Shown here: piece after piece, positions 22,644-34,599 of the stretch | How the letters are laid out: each line of letters begins with the position of its first letter | Position numbering within the stretch: position 1 is the first letter of the stretch | NCBI GenBank assembly: GCA_021234155.1 | Contig: JAJEKV010000103.1 | Coordinates: 1,798,001-1,862,000 of the forward strand | DNA from: Isoetes taiwanensis | Lineage: Eukaryota; Streptophyta; Lycopodiopsida; Isoetales; Isoetaceae | Length of the DNA: 64,000 nucleotides | Reading direction: 5' to 3' | Notes under the pieces: model-generated | What the model was told of the DNA's origin: nothing | The model's input: the letters and a program-made list of their open reading frames with translations, nothing else | Database searches by the model: none | Position numbers and translations under genes: made by a program

Positions 22644-24857
22644 TCGTCCACGGAGACCAATCGGTCTATGGGACCCAATACAAAAGCGCAGCAAGTGGAT
22701 TACTACCCGGATTAAAAAACCCCTGCCCCGAAGGGTTTTCGAGGGAAAAATCGTGGCTGCAATCAGCCTGCTGATAAACTGTTCCAATATACAAAATGCA
22801 AAAACACACAAATATATATACACTCATGCCACCGCACCCATAGTGCCTGATCAGCGGGCAGCCAGGCGGGGGCAAAGATGAGCTCGCAGATCCAGTACCT
22901 CCTGAATGTACGACCCCAGAGCACGTACTGACGGCGTGTTCATCAACAAATGTAGGGGCAAGTCCGGCCGTACTAAGGGAGCATATCTGGCCCGATCCGA
23001 TCAATCTTTGGGCAACTCTCGGAAAGTGTGAGACTCATCCTCAATGGCACCCGCTTGGCAAAGACCGACAGAGCTTTGTCCCGGTGGGGCTCCCCAATCC
23101 ACCCGCCTGCCTCGATCGCGAAGATGGTGGGCACTGCGCGAATGGAGGCAATGCGTCTGCCGCTTTTAGGGCAAACGGGAACGCAGTAGAGCTGCGGGCC
23201 CCGCTAACACGGGTTGATGTGCTCCTTTGTAATGGGCCGTTTGACCTACTCTAGAGCGTCGGGGTCTCGAGCTTGCCAAGGAAGCAAGCGTCCGGTACTC
23301 CCCGCCAGTCGCCACGATCGACCTCTGTGGTCCACTGCGACGCACTGCGTGCTCCCGCACATTCCATCTGGCAAACCACTGATCTCTCTTACCCCTCCAA
23401 CAGGCCCTGAGCCACTGCGGGCCCATTGCCACCGTGTAAGCCAGGTGCGGGAGCCGAGCATCACCCATATTAACCACTTTCTGAAAATAGACGATGTGTC
23501 TATCAAGGGCTGCCGCTGAAGCGGCAAGAATCCAATTTCCTGCAGCAGAATCTGATAGGGGACTGAAGGTTTCACCCCAAGTGCCCGTGCCAAAAATGCC
23601 TTCTGCACCTGCTCCAAGTCATTCCAGGTCGCCAAAGAGACGACCGGGCCCCAAACCTCGACCCCGTACAAAAGGACAGGCTCGACCAGTGCCCGGCAAG
23701 CTCTGCCTGGTGACTGTTGTAGCGCAGCAAACTTATTATTGTCCGAGTTAAAAACCCCCCACCCCAAAGGGTTTTCGAGGGAAAAACCGTGGCAGTAATA
23801 AGAATGCTGTCAAACTGTACAAGTATACATCATCATTAAATAAATGTATATATACATGTCACGTGTGTGCCCGAGGACATAGCTGATCTCGCATGTCCAT
23901 AACCTCCTGAAGATATGATCCCAGCACCCGTACGGAAGCCGTGCTCAATGTCACATGTAGTGGCTGGCCAGGCCTGACCAACTTAGCATAGCGCGTCCGG
24001 ACTTGATCATATGCTGGACAATTTTGAAGGGTATGAGATTCATCCTCAATGACTCCCATTTGGCAGCATTGACAGAGCCTGTCCTGGCGTGGCTCACCAA
24101 TCCATCTACCCGTCTCAATTCGAAGATGGTGTGCTCCTGTACGAATGGAGGCAATGAGTCTGCGCCTTTTCATGGGCAAGTGGGTACGCAGGTAGCATTG
24201 CGGGCCTTGTTCCAATGTGGGATTTATGTGGTGCTGGTAGTGTGTTGTCTTGACCTGTTCAAGGGCACTGGCATCCCAAAGCTTGCTCAGGAAGCAAACG
24301 TCAAGATATTGCCTCAAGCTATCGTGATCTGCCTCTGTTTGCACATGTATGCACCTGTGCTCTTGCACATTCCATCTAGCCAACCATTGAGCTCTCTTCT
24401 CCCTCCAGCAGGCCTTGAGGCGATGCGGCCCCATTGCCATGATATAAGCTACGTTAGGGAGACGAGCATCGTCCATATTGACCACCTTCTGAAAATAGAC
24501 AATGTGGCGATCAAGGGCCGCCCTCTGAAAAGGCAAGAATCCCGTCTCCTGCAGTAGAATTTGATATGGGACTGTGGACTTCACCCCTAGTGCTCGTACC
24601 AAGAAGGCTTCCTGCACCTGCTCCAAGCCTCCAAGTCATTCCAAGTAGCGAGGGATACTACTGGGCCCCATACTTCAACCCCGTATAAAAGGACAGGCTC
24701 CACTAAGACTTTGAACAGGTGTGACTGATGGGCCTAATCATACAACTCCGCTCTATGGCTATTGTTTTGAATTGCATATAGGCCTTCCAGCTCGCCATCA
24801 CTCGTAGCCATATAGATGTATCCCAGTGCATAGTAGAAGGAACCACTAGTAGTATTT
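22543..24857 (-). mobile_element. Nested LINEs inside Helitron copy 2
   Basis: Minus strand, two copies of the microsatellite-tailed LINE. Copy B (24,857-23,745) encodes VYGVEVWGPVVSLA-type sequence, AQWLARWNVQEH and the zinc motif CQCCQMGVIEDESHTLQNCP. Its 3' UTR breaks at TTGCTGCGCT. There copy A (23,744-22,642) begins with FAALQQSPGRACRALVEPVL and LLYGVEVWGPVVSLATWND and runs to a full 3' end with (AAAT)n and (CCTT)n. A short outer 3' end with a (CTTT)n tail at 22,594-22,543 probably belongs to copy B. Both are 5' truncated and carry frame breaks. Confidence 0.8.
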
Positions 24858-26222
24858 GTCGAAAATCCCCTCCCAATAGCCCACCAAACGGGGTCTGCTC
24901 ATTGCCCATCACATCTCTTAGTGTCTTATCTACTATCTCAAATATCCACTTGCATATCATTGCGTCTCATCGCATACAATCAACCGACATGCTTGAATGA
25001 GTCTTGCCAGTTCTGATTGCCTTGGAATGTTGCAGGTAGACGATTCGTGTGCTCATATGGGTATCTTGAAACATGAATGAGCCATTCGACCACCTTGCAA
25101 TAACACTGATGCAACGCAGAAGATGCAACTGCTAGAGCAATCCAACCCCTTGCACGTACATATCATAGCAGAGTGTTATATAGATATGTTTTTTCTGTCC
25201 CCCCAGGGCTATTCACAAAGAAGACCCCACCACCAGTCTTATCGATCACATGATTGAGAACAACATCATAAACTTCCCGTTGATCAATGCTCAACTTCTC
25301 GGAATCACATAGGACTGTATCCATACTCACATAGTACATTTCCTCTTGGAATAATGTGGTTGTGTCTAGTACAGTTTCTGGTAAGTTGAAGCCCATTTCT
25401 ACTAGGCTCCTTCCAACTGATTGCATGTGATCCTCAACATCTATTAGTGCTATGTCAATAATATACTGACTCAGTTGACATGTCTTAGAATAAGAATCAT
25501 AAGCAGTTTGGTCTAGGAAATCCTCAACCATCCTACATTCCAACTCCTTCCAAATATCAAGTGGATACAATGGGTTGCATTCCAATAGAATTGAAGCAAA
25601 TAAGTGTAATTGACATGGCATATTCCATGATGATGCTTCTCGTAGGCATTCTAGCCATTCTGAATTATCTTTTTTTAATTGAAGGCAGCCATTCTGAATT
25701 ATCATTCACAATCATTAGCTTGATGTAAGCATTCTTGAATGTCTCACACAAATGACCATCAACAGTTCTCAAATTTTCAAAACATGTAGCTCCTGGTACA
25801 TTGCTTAGGAACATCCGTAAATAAAATCGTTCGCCCTGTGAGGGAGTCACAAAGTACATTTTACCCACGTATGGCATAATCTGAATACGCTGATGAATTG
25901 TCCATTTGTATGTCGCCTTGCTCCAAGTAAAGCTCTTGGGAAAGTCATGGTACAACAAAACTCAATTCGTCTGTAAGAATGATGGTGTTGATTGCTATGA
26001 TTGGCACTTCGACCATCTCGTACGTCACTTGAACCAAATGTCAAATAAAAAAGACACACTAATGAGTTATTATATGTGAGGTCTTTGCAAGATGGCATTG
26101 TTGAAAATTTGATTGTGTTGGTATAAAGCATTTATAATGTCTTAGGATATAAAATAACATTCCAGACAAGGTGTCAATTGCAAATGCAATTTGGGTGGCC
26201 CTTGATGCATTAATTATCACAG
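24858..26222 (-). mobile_element. Helitron copy 2: helicase N-terminal half
   Basis: Minus strand. The region 25,958-25,665 encodes YHDFPKSFTWSKATYKWTI, GERFYLRMFLSNV and FENLRTVDGHL. The region 25,705-25,163 encodes [31 protein letters not shown] and [16 protein letters not shown], where the Walker A Lys-preceding Gly is changed to Glu. The region 24,960-24,860 ends with PFGGLLGGDFRQILLVVP, and there the LINE interrupts. A short direct repeat near 25,650-25,700 duplicates CATTCTGAATTATC. It is paralogous to 11,480-12,818. Confidence 0.87.
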
Positions 26223-26503
26223 AAATTGTAGTCATAGGGCTTGTCCAAGAATAGTATTCCTTTCTTGCATTGGTATCTTTATATACAGACAATATATTGA
26301 CTGGAGAATATGTTGACTACATTAGATACCTCGAATTCATATGGATGTTGAAGTTGCAAACAAATATACGTTGCTTTGAGTACAAGATACACAAGATTTG
26401 TAGGCCCCAAAATCATGTTCTCATGTATCAATGCACATAAAAAACACAACACGAAGCAATGTATGTTCATGTAAATTGTATCATTTAGTGATGGCAAACA
26501 TAT

Positions 26504-28226
26504 TCAAACAGTTGAGAATTCAGACAATTTATTGTTCTTCATCTCATTTCCTATGGTGCTTATTTCAACATCCTTAGATTTTGGTTGTTCCTCAAAAAGG
26601 CGAGCTATGTCCTCCAATGACTTGCCCTTCATTTCAGGCACCAAAAAATATGCGTAAATAACAGAGACAGCAGCAATTCCAGCATACAAGTAGAATGCTC
26701 CAGATGTGGTTATGGCCTTTGCAAGACTGAGATAAGTAAGTGACACTGTCCCACTTGTGAACCTATTCACTCCAATTCCCAAACTCATTGCTTGAGCTCG
26801 AAGCCTTAAAGGGAAAATCTCGGATGTTAAGACATAAGCAATTGGTCCAAATCCAACAGAGAAAAATGCCATGAATGCACAAATTCCGAATATGGACAAG
26901 ATTACAGGAGCTAGTGGTCCAGATTCTCCGTCCTTGAGATGCTGCAAAAATTGAAAGGTTGTCGCCACAGTCAAAAGGGCTACAGTCATCCCAATTGCAC
27001 TGGTTATAATGAGTGGTCGTCGGCCCAACTTGTCCAACTTCCATGTTGCCACTAGAATAAAAAGTGTTTTAGTAACGCCCACAGCAATGGTCATTCCAAG
27101 GATGCGATTTTGGCTACGAATACCAGCCGCCTTAAAGACAGTAGGGCTATAATAAACTAGAGCATCAACCCCAGAGGCTTGTTGGAAGAAATGGAAAAGC
27201 AAGGCAACGAGGAGCATTTTCCGAATGGGAGGAGAAGGGTGAAGAATTTCTGTCCAGGAATGGGATTGTTCAATGGCTACAGTCTGGACGATATCTTCTA
27301 GCCGTTGATTTGCCTCGACTTGATTTGACGAAGTCTTGGCGAGGACTTGACCGGCTTCTTCGGGCCGGTTTTTCATAACAAGCCAGCGAGGGGATTCAGG
27401 CATGATAAAAACGGCGATAGCTAGTAAAACGGCGGGAAAGGCGCCGAGGCCAAGCATGATACGCCAGTTGTAGCGATTGGGGAGACTGGAGAGGCCAAAG
27501 TTAAAGACATACCCTAGAAGGATTCCAAAGTTGATAAAAACCTCCTGGAAGGAAACGAGGGCGCCCCTGATGCTAGGGGGAGACAGCTCTGCAATATAAA
27601 CTGGAGCGACCACGAGCCCAAATCCAACCCCTATTCCACATAATACCCTTCCAACCATTAGGACCGCGTAGTTTGGAGCAAGACCCATCATTAATGCGCC
27701 AGTGAAGAATATCACAGCAGCAGTAAACATGGCCCTTCTTCTCCCCACAATGTCGGAATATCTCCCCGATATCAGCCCCCCAAGCAGGGATACCAGGTTC
27801 AGGGAACCCACCAGCACTTCCTCTTGGAGGCTGCTTAGCTTGAAGACTTCCTTGATGAACAGAACTGCGCCACTCATGATACCTATGTCTGGAATTTCAA
27901 ACAATTCAATTTGGGTTTCCAATTCAGATCAATCTTCAATGAATTTCTAGCTCAGATTTGAATTTCTAGCTCAGATTTGCTCAAATTTGAAGAAGGAAAA
28001 CAGTGCAATGCACATTTAGGAGCAGAGAGGCAGCAGATCGAAAGGAATAAGCTATCTGAGAGCAGAAAATGAAAAGGGCTGAAGAAATATTACCATATCC
28101 GAGCAGAACGGAGTTGAGCGATGCCAGGAGAGTGCAGGCAACCACATATTTGTTCCAGTGATTAGGGCTGCCTTCAGTTTCAGAATCGGCAGCTTGCTGT
28201 GGCTTCGCCGGAGCAGGGAATGCCAT
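26504..28226 (-). CDS. Polyol/monosaccharide transporter (PLT family, MFS), two exons
   Basis: Join 28226..28094 and 27888..26504, giving 505 residues. The 205-bp GT-AG intron splits the GYD codon of LLGYDIGIMSGAVLFIKEVF. Signatures: GRRRAMF after TM2, RGALVSFQEVFINFGILLGY, PESPRWLV before the central loop, QQASGVDALVYYSP, LDKLGRRPL and PEMKGKSLEDI at the C-terminus. Twelve membrane segments are expected. Plant PLT/PMT proteins are H+ symporters of polyols, inositol and monosaccharides at the plasma membrane. The exact substrate is not decidable here. ATG 28226 (MAFPAPAKPQQ) was chosen because the upstream in-frame ATG at 28274 adds a basic stretch not usual in the family. The frame is intact. 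Confidence 0.95.
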
Positions 28227-28319
28227 TATTTTTGCTCTTGCTCCAACTCTGAGGAGGGCCTTGTAAATATACAACTGTAAACTGGAGCCTGACGAGTGGC
28301 AGCTTTCTCCTTGACTATG

Positions 28320-28870
28320 GACTCCTACATTTGATTTCCAGATTCCTTTTACCTTGCTTTTCTATACTCAATACCTCGTTCCTTTGTCTTCTTCCTTGGA
28401 CCATTTTCTTTTGTCCTCCTCTAATAAATGCTCTTCATTCACAACCTCCACATATTTCAATTCATTACATCTCATCATTTCTATTAGGCCTACATGTCCT
28501 CCTATCCTCATGTCTTGACGTAAAAATTGCTTCTTCTTGGTCATAGATAGTCCATGTGTTGCATTGTCTCTGTGGTCGCCTTCATGGATTCATACGTCAA
28601 GGTACACTTGTCTTCGTGGTCGCCTTAGATTGAGTCATAGGACAAGGGAGTTTTCTTCATCTAGGTGCCCCATATTCTTTCCCCCGTATACAACTACTTA
28701 GAATTTACATTTCTTTGCCTGGCTTGAGTATCCTTTTCTTTATTACGTTTCAAACCATCCCAACCCGTCTGTGGTGGCAGTAAATTATAATCTTCTCATG
28801 TTCCCAGTCAAATAATTCGGCTCTATAAGTGATGGTATCAAGAATGCCCAAAACTTGAGTGGCTACTCAC
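28320..28870. other. Upstream flank of the polyol transporter gene
   Basis: Pyrimidine-rich DNA with no recognised coding sequence. It should hold the promoter of the minus-strand transporter, but no confident TATA box was located. Confidence 0.4.
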
Positions 28871-28872
28871 AT

Positions 28873-29500
28873 AGAATAGAATGTATTCTTATCGTCCACA
28901 AGTATGTTTTGAATATTTAAATGCCGAACCAAATTTTGTCAGACTTTTTTTTTATTCCAATAATATTAATATATTTTATTAGTGTCCACAGTAGCACTTG
29001 GACTATGGGACAAACATGTCGAATATAAACCAAGCGGTATTGGTAGACTCAAAGCATATCAACTAAATTCAGCACTATCTAGGAGTTCACAAATATACTT
29101 GCCTATATAAGGTAATGTACCATGCTGATTAAAGAATGCATCTAGAGGGATATTCAAATCTATCATGGCGTATTTAGTGCGAATACTATCATGTTTGACA
29201 AAGAAGAAAATGGTGTGCTTTTCAATTTCAATATCAGCACCACAGGAGCAAACTCTTTGCGTAGCATCAATTTTCAGTCAGCGGCCACATCCTATCATCA
29301 ATCGGTGAGAGCTCATGTGGATGAGACACACTATAATGGCATAAATGTAGTCATATCACGTGCTCTTTAGTAGGGTTAAAATCGCTGATGTAATAACCAA
29401 CCTATAATTAATATTACAATTACAAAACCCCTGGAACAACCCCAAACTCGAAAAGTTTATTAGAGAAAAACCTTCACAGTAATGATGCTAGAAAGTTAAA
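28873..29500 (-). mobile_element. Diverged LINE 3' fragments (two)
   Basis: Minus strand. The region 29,285-28,990 encodes ATQRVCSCGADIEIEKHTIF, aligning with the C-terminal zinc motif of the other LINEs, then a tail ending AGTGTCCAC-side sequence and AT-rich repeats. The region 29,500-29,400 resembles the LINE 3' UTR (GTTTTTCTCTAATAAACTTT, CCAGGGGTTTTGTAA) of another copy. A separate stub lies at 28,905-28,873 (TGGACGATAAGAATA). These copies are older and more diverged than those at 22,600 and 63,350. Confidence 0.6.
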
Positions 29501-29887
29501 GAATATAATAGACTAGTTTGTGAGATTAGCTTGCAAAGAGTGTCCCCAGGTGCATTTACCAGATAAGCACTCGTGTATTGTTTACCTTTTCTTCTTTTGC
29601 ATTGGCCGCTGGTTGACCACCTTTGACCCCGACTTGCAAAAAGTCTACCTTTTGGGCACTGTTCCATTGTTCATAGTTTGCCATCATCCATTTCCGCTTC
29701 TTCATTCCAAAGTATCAGGAATGGATCCCCTAGCTATGGGTTTGAACCCCCCTCCCCACTATGGTGGTGCTCGGGAATTGAAATATTAAGACTTGAACCA
29801 TTGAGATATTTATGGAACCTTGGAAAGGGTTGAGACCCTAAAAAGGCCTATATACCTTTACCTTTTTGGAAAAGACTACTTGATCTC

Positions 29888-30220
29888 TATATAAGGGGAA
29901 GAAGTGCATCTATTGAGATTCAAATTCTCTTTCTTCTCCTACCGCTCCTTGAAATTCTGCCTTCTTGAGCCTCCTTCTAGCCTCCATGAACTTTATATTT
30001 GCTTCTTAGAGAGTATTCTCTAAGGGTCAATCTTCCAAATTCACTTCTTGTCCTTTAACTTAGATTGTGCATGGACTATCTAGGAGATTCTTGCTTTTGC
30101 GAGCCCAGTTTGCGTTTGCGAGCCTGGTCTAAAGGGTTGATTTGACAATTCTTTTATGTATGTGTGTTGATTATCTGGAAGTTTGAGTTTCTATTTTGCT
30201 AGCTAACGTAGTATCCGTAA
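29888..30220 (+). promoter_or_regulatory. Possible promoter and leader, perhaps a decayed LTR
   Basis: TATATAA at 29,888-29,894 is followed by a pyrimidine-rich leader. A perfect 8-bp-stem hairpin CTTAGAGA-GTAT-TCTCTAAG lies at 30,005-30,024. The segment ends with CCGTAACA then AGTGATATAATGATTCAG near 30,208, which loosely resembles an LTR end followed by a tRNA-Met primer site. No coding region follows, so the call is weak. Confidence 0.25.
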
Positions 30221-30405
30221 CAAGTGATATAATGATTCAGAAATTGAATGGAAGGATGGCATGCTGCTTCATACTCGATTTCATTGATTCCTCTTCCGTT
30301 TCATTTTTGACGCCTCAAGGTCTCATTTCTGGCGCCTCACCTGGGTCGAATCTTGCAAAGGCGAGCTCAGCTGGGTTGGATCTTCCTAAGATTTTCTTAT
30401 TTTCC

Positions 30406-30804
30406 TCAAATTAATGAAGCTATTCTTGTAGGATTGAAAGCATTTGGAGTTTGTCGGCTGGGTCTAAAATTTGCCTCAGCTGGGTCGAATCTTGGAAGGT
30501 GAGTAGATAGCATTGGCCGATCAAATGCATGGCTTTTATTAGTGAGCAGTATGGGAGGCCCATAGAGGTTCCCATCGTTTGAAAGCTTGATAGCAGAGGA
30601 CCAAACAGGCTGATTGTGTCCATTATAGACCATCAGGTTTGAATACGGTTGCAGAAAAAGGTAGCAGTCCTTTCCAGATTGGTTGGAATTAGAAGACCAC
30701 AAAACCCTGTTCGCCACAGCATAAAAAAGAACCAGGTTACAGCCTTGTTGCATTTCTAACATATAACAATAATTTGGAGACCTGAAAATCCACCCCGGCT
30801 TCAA
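30406..30804 (-). pseudogene. Bulb-type (GNA-like) mannose-binding lectin domain, truncated
   Basis: The minus-strand frame reads SPNYCYMLEMQQGCNLVLFY, VLWSSNSNQSGKDCYLFLQP, YSNLMVYNGHNQPVWSS. The B-lectin beta-prism pattern (QDDCNLVLY...GCYL-LQ-DGNLV-Y-----WAS) is clear, including the paired cysteines. The mannose-contact Q-x-D-x-N-x-V-x-Y motifs are partly altered (QGCNLVLF, PYSNLMVY). The third repeat and signal peptide are absent, and the C-terminal 45 residues run into unrelated repeats. It is a fragment of a lectin or lectin-receptor-kinase gene, or an exon of a spliced gene. No kinase domain lies nearby. Confidence 0.7.
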
Positions 30805-30829
30805 AAAAACTAAATGGGTTGTGGCTTAA

Positions 30830-32780
30830 TAACATGCTGCTATATCCATAGCAATAATTTAGCGATTGATTGTACGTACCCACTTTTGTGCACCCGTCTT
30901 CGCCCTCTACTTTGATCGTCCTAAACTATTAAGTATGGGATGCAGAGCATCTGTACATAGCATTGGCAGATCAAATAGCAGGGCCGGATGCAGAGTGTAT
31001 ATATCTATATACATATAGTATAACTAGGGTGTAACCATGCGATTTTTGGAATTCAAGCACGATGTACAACAGCCGGACTGACACATTAGAGCATAAAAAG
31101 TTGGGTCAACTCCACAATTATAGGTCCAAAACTCCACAATGGTTATAGTTAGTGATGTTTATTGATGAATTCAAGTGGATATTATGAAGTTTAGCCATGA
31201 CAATATATAAATAGACCATATAATATTTCATATATGCTTCTTTGGTTCATAGAAAGAGACGCTACTTTTCCCCAAATATGCCTTTCAAATAGTTCAAAAT
31301 TGAAAAATGACATATATAGAGATCTCTTATATAGGTTATATGATCTTATTGAAAAAATACCACGATATCTGCTTATTTCTTACTAGCATAAACTTCATAT
31401 TTGTGAAACTGCTATCAAGCATTGTCATCCAAGTAGAATAATATTACATGTAGGTCACCTTTAATGTATATTCTATTTTTTATGGATGCAAACCTTTCTT
31501 GGCAATAGAAATCTCTAGTTGCATGCTAAAGTAACATGTTATTTTTAAGGTTTTAATTTATATAAGCACGCATCACCATTTATGGTCCATGAGACCAATT
31601 GTATAGAGCATATATCTCTCATTAACCTTTTCCATTTTGCCCCATAGAATGATACTATGGCTTTTTAGCTTCGATCACATGAGTTTTGAAAGGTGTAAGT
31701 GAAAGTCCATGTAGGTTCAATTTGTTATAAGTACCCCATAAATTCTCAACTTTTTGTGCTTCAACCTTATCCTTAAATTATGCAAGCTAATCTAGTCAAT
31801 TAATTTTGCCCTATAGAGAATCATACAAGTGAAATATATGTGAAAGTTGAGATCAAAATTGATTAAGGTGGCACCATTAATAATTTTTAAACTTTCAGTC
31901 ATTTGGACCAATGATGGTCTGCAACTGGACTGCAAATAGCAGTCTACCTTGATTTTTTATAGTAAAAGTTTTTCATATTTTTCCTTGGTTCTTTTTGCAT
32001 TAGTTTCTTGACATGAGATATTTTGAGGATGTGATTTTGTAAAGTCACATCTTAGGGTATAAATCTAGAATAAACATGGAAGATATAATATAATTGATGT
32101 TACCTATTCTAGTACAATCCTCAAGATAATGAACAACAAATATTTTTTGTGAACAAAGTGGTCCAAGAGCTATTTGTGTCCCAAAACTCAACTTGAAATG
32201 GACTAACATAATGATATTAGCAATTTTTGAATGAACTATAGACCAGTAATGGACAAGTACAGATGTCGTTTTTTATTTTTTTTACCATGTCTTTTGCTCT
32301 TTCCACGAGCTTGTTTTTGCATTGGTTTCGCGTCCTTATAAACTTTCATAATGTGATTTTTTGGAGGACAACCTAGACTATATCACTTGTACAAAAATAA
32401 CATTATAACAAAAAAAATAAAAATAAAAATCTTTCATTAAGACAGTTTTACTTTGTGTGAACATGAAGCTTTTGGTACTTGACCCCCTTGGGTTTGCTAG
32501 AACATAACTCACCAGAATGGGAGCTGATACATTTTTGTGTATTTTTCCTGTGAAGCATGACTGCCATATATGGACTCCTAGAAAGGGTTTGGCTAGTTTT
32601 TATGTTCTTGATTTTATATGATTTTTTTTGTGAATTTTCAAAATGCCCTTTAATGGTCCATCATGGGACAGGTCTAGTGTTAAATTTGGAGAGATAAGAG
32701 GTCAAGCTACAAAATGATTTACATTAGATAATGTACTCCTGAAGCTTTGTATGGATCTGCTAAATCTAATTTTTGTTTTT
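30830..32780. other. AT-rich intergenic DNA, nothing coding recognised
   Basis: Long AT-rich stretch with no conserved frame. A short LINE-tail-like motif (TTTATGGTCCATGAGACCAA near 31,579) may mark one more decayed LINE end. Confidence 0.5.
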
Positions 32781-32784
32781 CTAG

Positions 32785-34042
32785 ATTCCTTTGCCCGATC
32801 TAAGCATCAAGCACTGCTTTGCTGTGGCAGCATATTTCTGATAGGTAAGATCATGCTTTTATAATGTCAAACAATGGCAAGCATTTTTGATGGCAAACAA
32901 TAGCAAGCATCTCAAATACGTCCTCTCTTGATCGGCTCTATAGCTCTATTGATTTACGTGACTTTCATTTGATTTGCTACCCTTTTGCTGGTTTCAATTT
33001 GTATCTCGTATGTTATTATTGCCTCATAGATCATTATATAGTGTGCATCATTACATAATCATTACATCATTCCCTAAATCAGATTTTTGTTTTTCCAGAT
33101 TCCTTTGCCCGGTCTCAGCATCAAGCGCTGCTCTACTATAGCAGCATATTTCTAATAGGTAAGATAATGTCCCATAGCAATATGCATTGGTGGTTAGGAA
33201 AACAAAAATGCATGTGACAAAGAATGTGCATGTACTTACACTGCCTTCCAAGCTTTTGCATTTTACTTGAGTAGATGTAAGGTGAAGCAAGTTTGAGAGT
33301 AAGATTGCCACGTGTGCTATTGCATGTATACTGCTCAATTTGACGTAATGTGAATGGTCATTCAATCTATTCAATATATCGACATCTATTTTGCGGAATC
33401 AAACATGTTAGATTGAGCCTGGCTGCCAATGTGAAGCGAAACAAGTTGGTACTCTCATCTTTGCTGATAGCCTTTGTTGCAGGTATGTCCTCTATGCCCT
33501 CTATGCTTCTGCTAATTGATGCATGGAAAAAATGTTTGTACAGATCAGCTCTGGCTTTATTTGGCTTGACCATTCTTAACTTGAATGTCCATGCTTCTGT
33601 CATCTAGAATGGCAAACGAAATGTCATCTCTTGCTGCAAGCATTTCAATATCCTCTCTTGATCAGCTTTATGGCTTTACATGATATTCATATGATTTGCA
33701 TGATATTCTGTCAACTTTTTTCTTAAATTTTGAAATAACGATTTCTGAAAATATTTACTGATATTATTCTGAAATTTTTGAATTTGTATGCCTCATATTT
33801 TATGAGGCGTACGTGCCAAACAAGTATTAAGTTATCATTTTTATCTTGAATGTCCATGCTTCCATAATCTACAACAGCTTACGAAATGTTTCCAAGCCAT
33901 AAAATTGTTGTAAGCATCTCAAATATCCTCTCTTGATCAGATCTATTGTTTTGCATGAAATTCATTGTGAACAGGTTATCAAGATGTATTCATCGTAATC
34001 AAGGAAGGCATAATGAGTTGGTGATTCAGTTTCTTTTGCAAG
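32785..34042 (+). repeat. Duplicated exon-like blocks with splice-like borders
   Basis: Two 60-bp blocks, 32,785-32,844 and 33,099-33,158, are about 85% alike by eye. Each follows a TTTTTCYAG acceptor and precedes GTAAGAT. The flanks also share TCCTCTCTTGATCRG and TATGATTTGC motifs near 32,925, 33,650 and 33,928. A further exon-like block lies at 33,975-34,042, between GTGAACAG and GTTAG. This could be a spliced non-coding leader, duplicated exons of the Helitron-type gene downstream, or a decayed tandem array. Confidence 0.4.
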
Positions 34043-34283
34043 GTTAGTTGACGTGTTTTTTTATTTATTTATTGTTGTTTCATATTGTAAAGGGTACATC
34101 TCTTAGAGTAGAATCTCATATTGTGCTTTCCATATTGAGTCGAAGGGTTGTTTGTGTTTTGTCTCATTTAAGAGTCCAAGTAAATTTACCTTTAAGTTGT
34201 CCTCTACTATACAGTGTTTATGCTAGTCCTTGCCTAAACTTGCTCTAATCTATTTTTCTATTGTCATGTCGAGGGTATAAATT

Positions 34284-34589
34284 TTGGTGCCATGGTATGC
34301 TTTTGGCCGCCATGTTGCTGAATGTTTGATTCGGAAGGAGGTGCATGTTAGTCGCATCTCCTTCATCGTCAAAGCCTTAGGGTCGTGGTATGAGTGGCAA
34401 CCTTGGAGGCCATGTCCAAAGTGTGTGCATGAGTTGATAAGTGTTGACATCGAGAAACTTATTGTCAAGCTTGAGAAATTCTATAGCCAGAGCAATTTCG
34501 TGGAAGTGAGGGAGGTCAAACACGCCATTGATAAGATGCTGTTTGTATCGAAGAATGGAGAAGATGGTTGGGATAATAACATGGGTTAA
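34284..34589 (+). CDS. Unrecognised 101-residue frame, possible transposon gene exon
   Basis: Open frame with FGRHVAECLIRKEVHVSRIS, GSWYEWQPWRPCPKCVHELI and KLIVKLEKFYSQSNFVEVRE. The CPKC pair and mixed helix content look protein-like, but no family is recognised. It lies between the exon-like blocks and the Helitron N-terminal remnant on the same strand, so it may be part of that captured or decayed gene. Confidence 0.3.
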   Translation: MVPWYAFGRHVAECLIRKEVHVSRISFIVKALGSWYEWQPWRPCPKCVHELISVDIEKLIVKLEKFYSQSNFVEVREVKHAIDKMLFVSKNGEDGWDNNMG

Positions 34590-34599
34590 GAGCATAGTG

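Noticed and set aside
29740-29790. tRNA-like GGTTTGAACCCCCC patch
   Set aside because: No acceptor stem or D-arm partner could be folded around it by eye.
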